Shown here: positions 62,352 to 64,000 of the stretch, one piece after another
How the letters are laid out: each line of letters begins with the position of its first letter
Numbering within the stretch: the stretch's first letter is position 1
Assembly: GCA_011947345.1 (NCBI GenBank)
Contig: JAAVTG010000672.1
Span: forward strand, 806,001-870,000
DNA from: Phytophthora quininea
Lineage: Eukaryota; Oomycota; Peronosporomycetes; Peronosporales; Peronosporaceae
Length of the DNA: 64,000 nucleotides
Direction: 5' to 3'
Position numbers and translations under genes: made by a program
Notes under the pieces: model-generated
What the model was told of the DNA's origin: nothing
The model's database searches: none
Seen by the model: the letters and a program-made list of their open reading frames with translations, nothing else

Positions 62352-62862
62352 ATGATGCGTCCTTTTGTCTCGTCTTGACCGCTTTTGCCGTCCTGCTGGC
62401 TACTGTCGACGCTTCCGTGGCCAAGACTTCTCCGGGTCTCGCTTAGCGCAGTCGACGAACTGTCGCCCAAGCGCATGCTTCGGGCTGAAGTGGCGGACAC
62501 CGACGCCAGCGATGAAGATGACGAAGAACGCGTCGTTGGTCCGAGCCCATCGCAGCTCTCGAACTTGAAGCGTTCAGCCAGCATTGAAAAGGCCGATACG
62601 CAAGCGCTTAAAACCATGGAAGAGGCCGAAATGAAAGCGCTTAAAACCAACCAAAAGGCCGCCATCGAAGCGCTTAAAACCTCTGCAAAGTCCGAAGAGA
62701 GGCAGCTAAGGGCCGATACAAGATGATCCCCAGTGGCTTCGCAAGATCTCGAGCCCCACTTATATGGAGGAGAAGATGGTCGTAGCCAACCTAGACGCCC
62801 GCAGCAAATACTACGACGCTGTGGAGAAGTACAAGAAGGTGTACCCAGCTGCCATGGCTTAA
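62352..62862 (+). CDS. RxLR-dEER effector with Lys/Ala-rich C-terminus, frame-broken
   Basis: ATG 62352 starts MMRPFVSS, and after one base the signal peptide continues (LTAFAVLLATVDASVAKTSP). A second change near 62440 leads to DELSPKRMLRAEVADTDASD and EDDEERVVG: an exact RMLR and a DDEER. The next part is a repeat of A/T-L-K-T (ADTQALKTMEEAEMKALKT, QKAAIEALKTSAK). After TGA at 62724 another frame gives DDPQWLRKISSPTYMEEKMV and YYDAVEKYKKVYPAAMA, TAA 62860. The C-terminus is not of the LWY family. Initiator, leader and acidic motif identify a secreted effector, but three frame changes leave its integrity open. Confidence 0.65.
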
Positions 62863-63057
62863 GCTAAGGCTGCTGCTGAAAAAGCTGCAAACGCTGCATA
62901 GACAGGCTAAGCTAGTTGGCTTGGCAAAACTCCAGCACAGCAGTCTCATCTAGCCAAACAGATTTGTTGCTATTACAAAACTTCGGTCATGGATTTTATG
63001 AAAACAAGTTAATCTTGATTTGTCTCGAGGCGCGCCTTCTCTCCAAGCTATAGAAGC

Positions 63058-63259
63058 TTTGATGGACTGTGTTAACCTCTGTTCTGGAAAAGTTAGGCTT
63101 TGACCCACCTGCGCCGCGAAACACACTACCAGCAAGTCACGTTTGGATTCCACGAAACTAAGCAGCAGAACGACTAAGTAGTATACGATCGTAGCTAGAA
63201 AAACGGTTTATCCGACTGGTTAATCAACTTAAATTTCTTCTTCTTTGATGGACTGTGTT
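63058..63259 (+). mobile_element. 170-bp LINE insertion with 16-bp target duplication
   Basis: TTTGATGGACTGTGTT flanks both sides (63058-63073, 63244-63259). The insert 63074-63243 is the 3' end of the LINE at 54.9-56.5 kb (LGFDPPAPRNT..., TAA, tail) at very high identity, ending in TTTCTTCTTC. A 5'-truncated recent LINE copy. Confidence 0.85.
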
Positions 63260-64000
63260 CGGTACATTTCTCTCGAGGGAGTCGTTGGAGAAACCTGATT
63301 GGAGGCTAACTATTTGCATCGGTATAATAGTGATGTTGTTGTCATCGTTGTCGGAAACGACACCAAGCACCTGAGAAAAAATCAATCTACACGGCGTAGA
63401 CTCGACACCATCGACATACATAGTCGTTGAAGAAATCTACGTTATATAGCTTTCAGCCGAGGAACTTGTGGTTTGAGGCTTCCGACAGTCATATAATCAG
63501 AGCTAGAAAAATGCATAATGATTATTCCCGACCAGAATCTGCAACATAAAAGGCGCGTCTAGAAGTCACGCATTTTAGGGCTTCTGATTGGTACAAAAGA
63601 AACATCTAACTTAATTCAGTACATAAGGCCGAGCGAAGGGAGGCTTTTGGCTCAGGCGCTCTGGAGAACGAAGACTTCGCCGCTTTGCAGCGCAGCCAAC
63701 TGGCTTATTTGTTATTGTGGTTTTCAACCAAAATGTTCGTCTGATTTAGTGCTTATTTCTGAGTCAGATTTAAATAAATCGGGCCTTGGATGACTAACAA
63801 ATGGAAGGGCTCTTGATCGTTGCAGTGCAGAATGAAAAGTGACCATTGTGATGAAAGCGTGCAGAGCATGCCTTCCTAACCTAGCACCTACAGAAGCACT
63901 GTTCTAGAACTCTGGAAGCTTCGATATCAACACTCTTGTCTTGCGAGTTGCCTTGTACTGTCTGCGACAGAGCAGATCAGCGGCAAATCCTCAACACTCC
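63260..64000. other. Intergenic, no recognised gene
   Basis: No supported open frame, repeat or RNA gene to the end of the window. Confidence 0.45.

Noticed and set aside
1..64000. Bacterial features, CRISPR arrays, rRNA or tRNA operons
   Set aside because: Nothing in the sequence supports them; introns, LINEs and RxLR leaders show eukaryotic nuclear DNA.

Overview
The window looks like nuclear DNA of an oomycete, most likely Phytophthora or a close downy-mildew relative. The evidence is: secreted RxLR-dEER proteins built from tandem ~44-residue (L)WY modules; the oomycete initiator (consensus GCTCATTYYNCAWTTT) just upstream of many starts; introns of 40-70 bp; an oomycete-type bZIP; and a dense mix of degenerate transposons. 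There is no bacterial organisation: no operons, Shine-Dalgarno sites or CRISPR. No rRNA or tRNA gene was recognised.

Layout. 1-2.6 kb: remnants of a hAT transposase and a coiled-coil gene. 2.6-5.2 kb: a Crypton tyrosine recombinase. 5.8-8.8 kb: a possible OB-fold gene, a ~300-350 bp tandem repeat and a spliced SET-domain gene. 9.0-14.5 kb: Helitron 1 on +. 14.5-20.4 kb: small host-like genes (a paired Cys/His protein, an acidic protein, a three-exon gene, a Myb/SANT-like protein, a highly divergent histone H4 and a coiled-coil protein). Four of these carry exactly one in-frame nonsense codon. 21-27.3 kb: Helitron 2 on -, with a recognisable 3' terminus. 27.5-28.2 kb: a TTAA-flanked MITE. 28.6-29.1 kb: a second OB-like gene. 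30.2-32.7 kb: a young 2.5-kb element with 257-bp inverted repeats enclosing a second SET gene. 32.7-35.6 kb: LINE and MULE debris. 35.9-57.4 kb: an effector island with at least six full or partial tandem-LWY loci and several copies of an unrecognised gene with an LGPPP...NSLMGGGI motif. The island is cut by an almost complete MULE with a perfect 9-bp target duplication, and by LINEs. 58-63 kb: a secreted-protein stub, a FYVE-like zinc finger gene, a bZIP gene and two more RxLR-type fragments.

Two things colour every gene call. First, nearly all frameshifts in otherwise conserved frames, in host genes, effectors and transposons alike, are explained by loss of one base in a mononucleotide run. 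That points to consensus errors in the assembly rather than to real decay, so many entries marked as broken may be intact. Second, in-frame nonsense codons are substitutions and are not explained that way. The effector genes and the LGPPP gene appear to have spread as shared segmental blocks in both orientations. The effectors would be exported and, by analogy with tandem-LWY effectors, act inside plant cells by binding host proteins. The remaining host-like genes have nuclear or membrane-trafficking roles.
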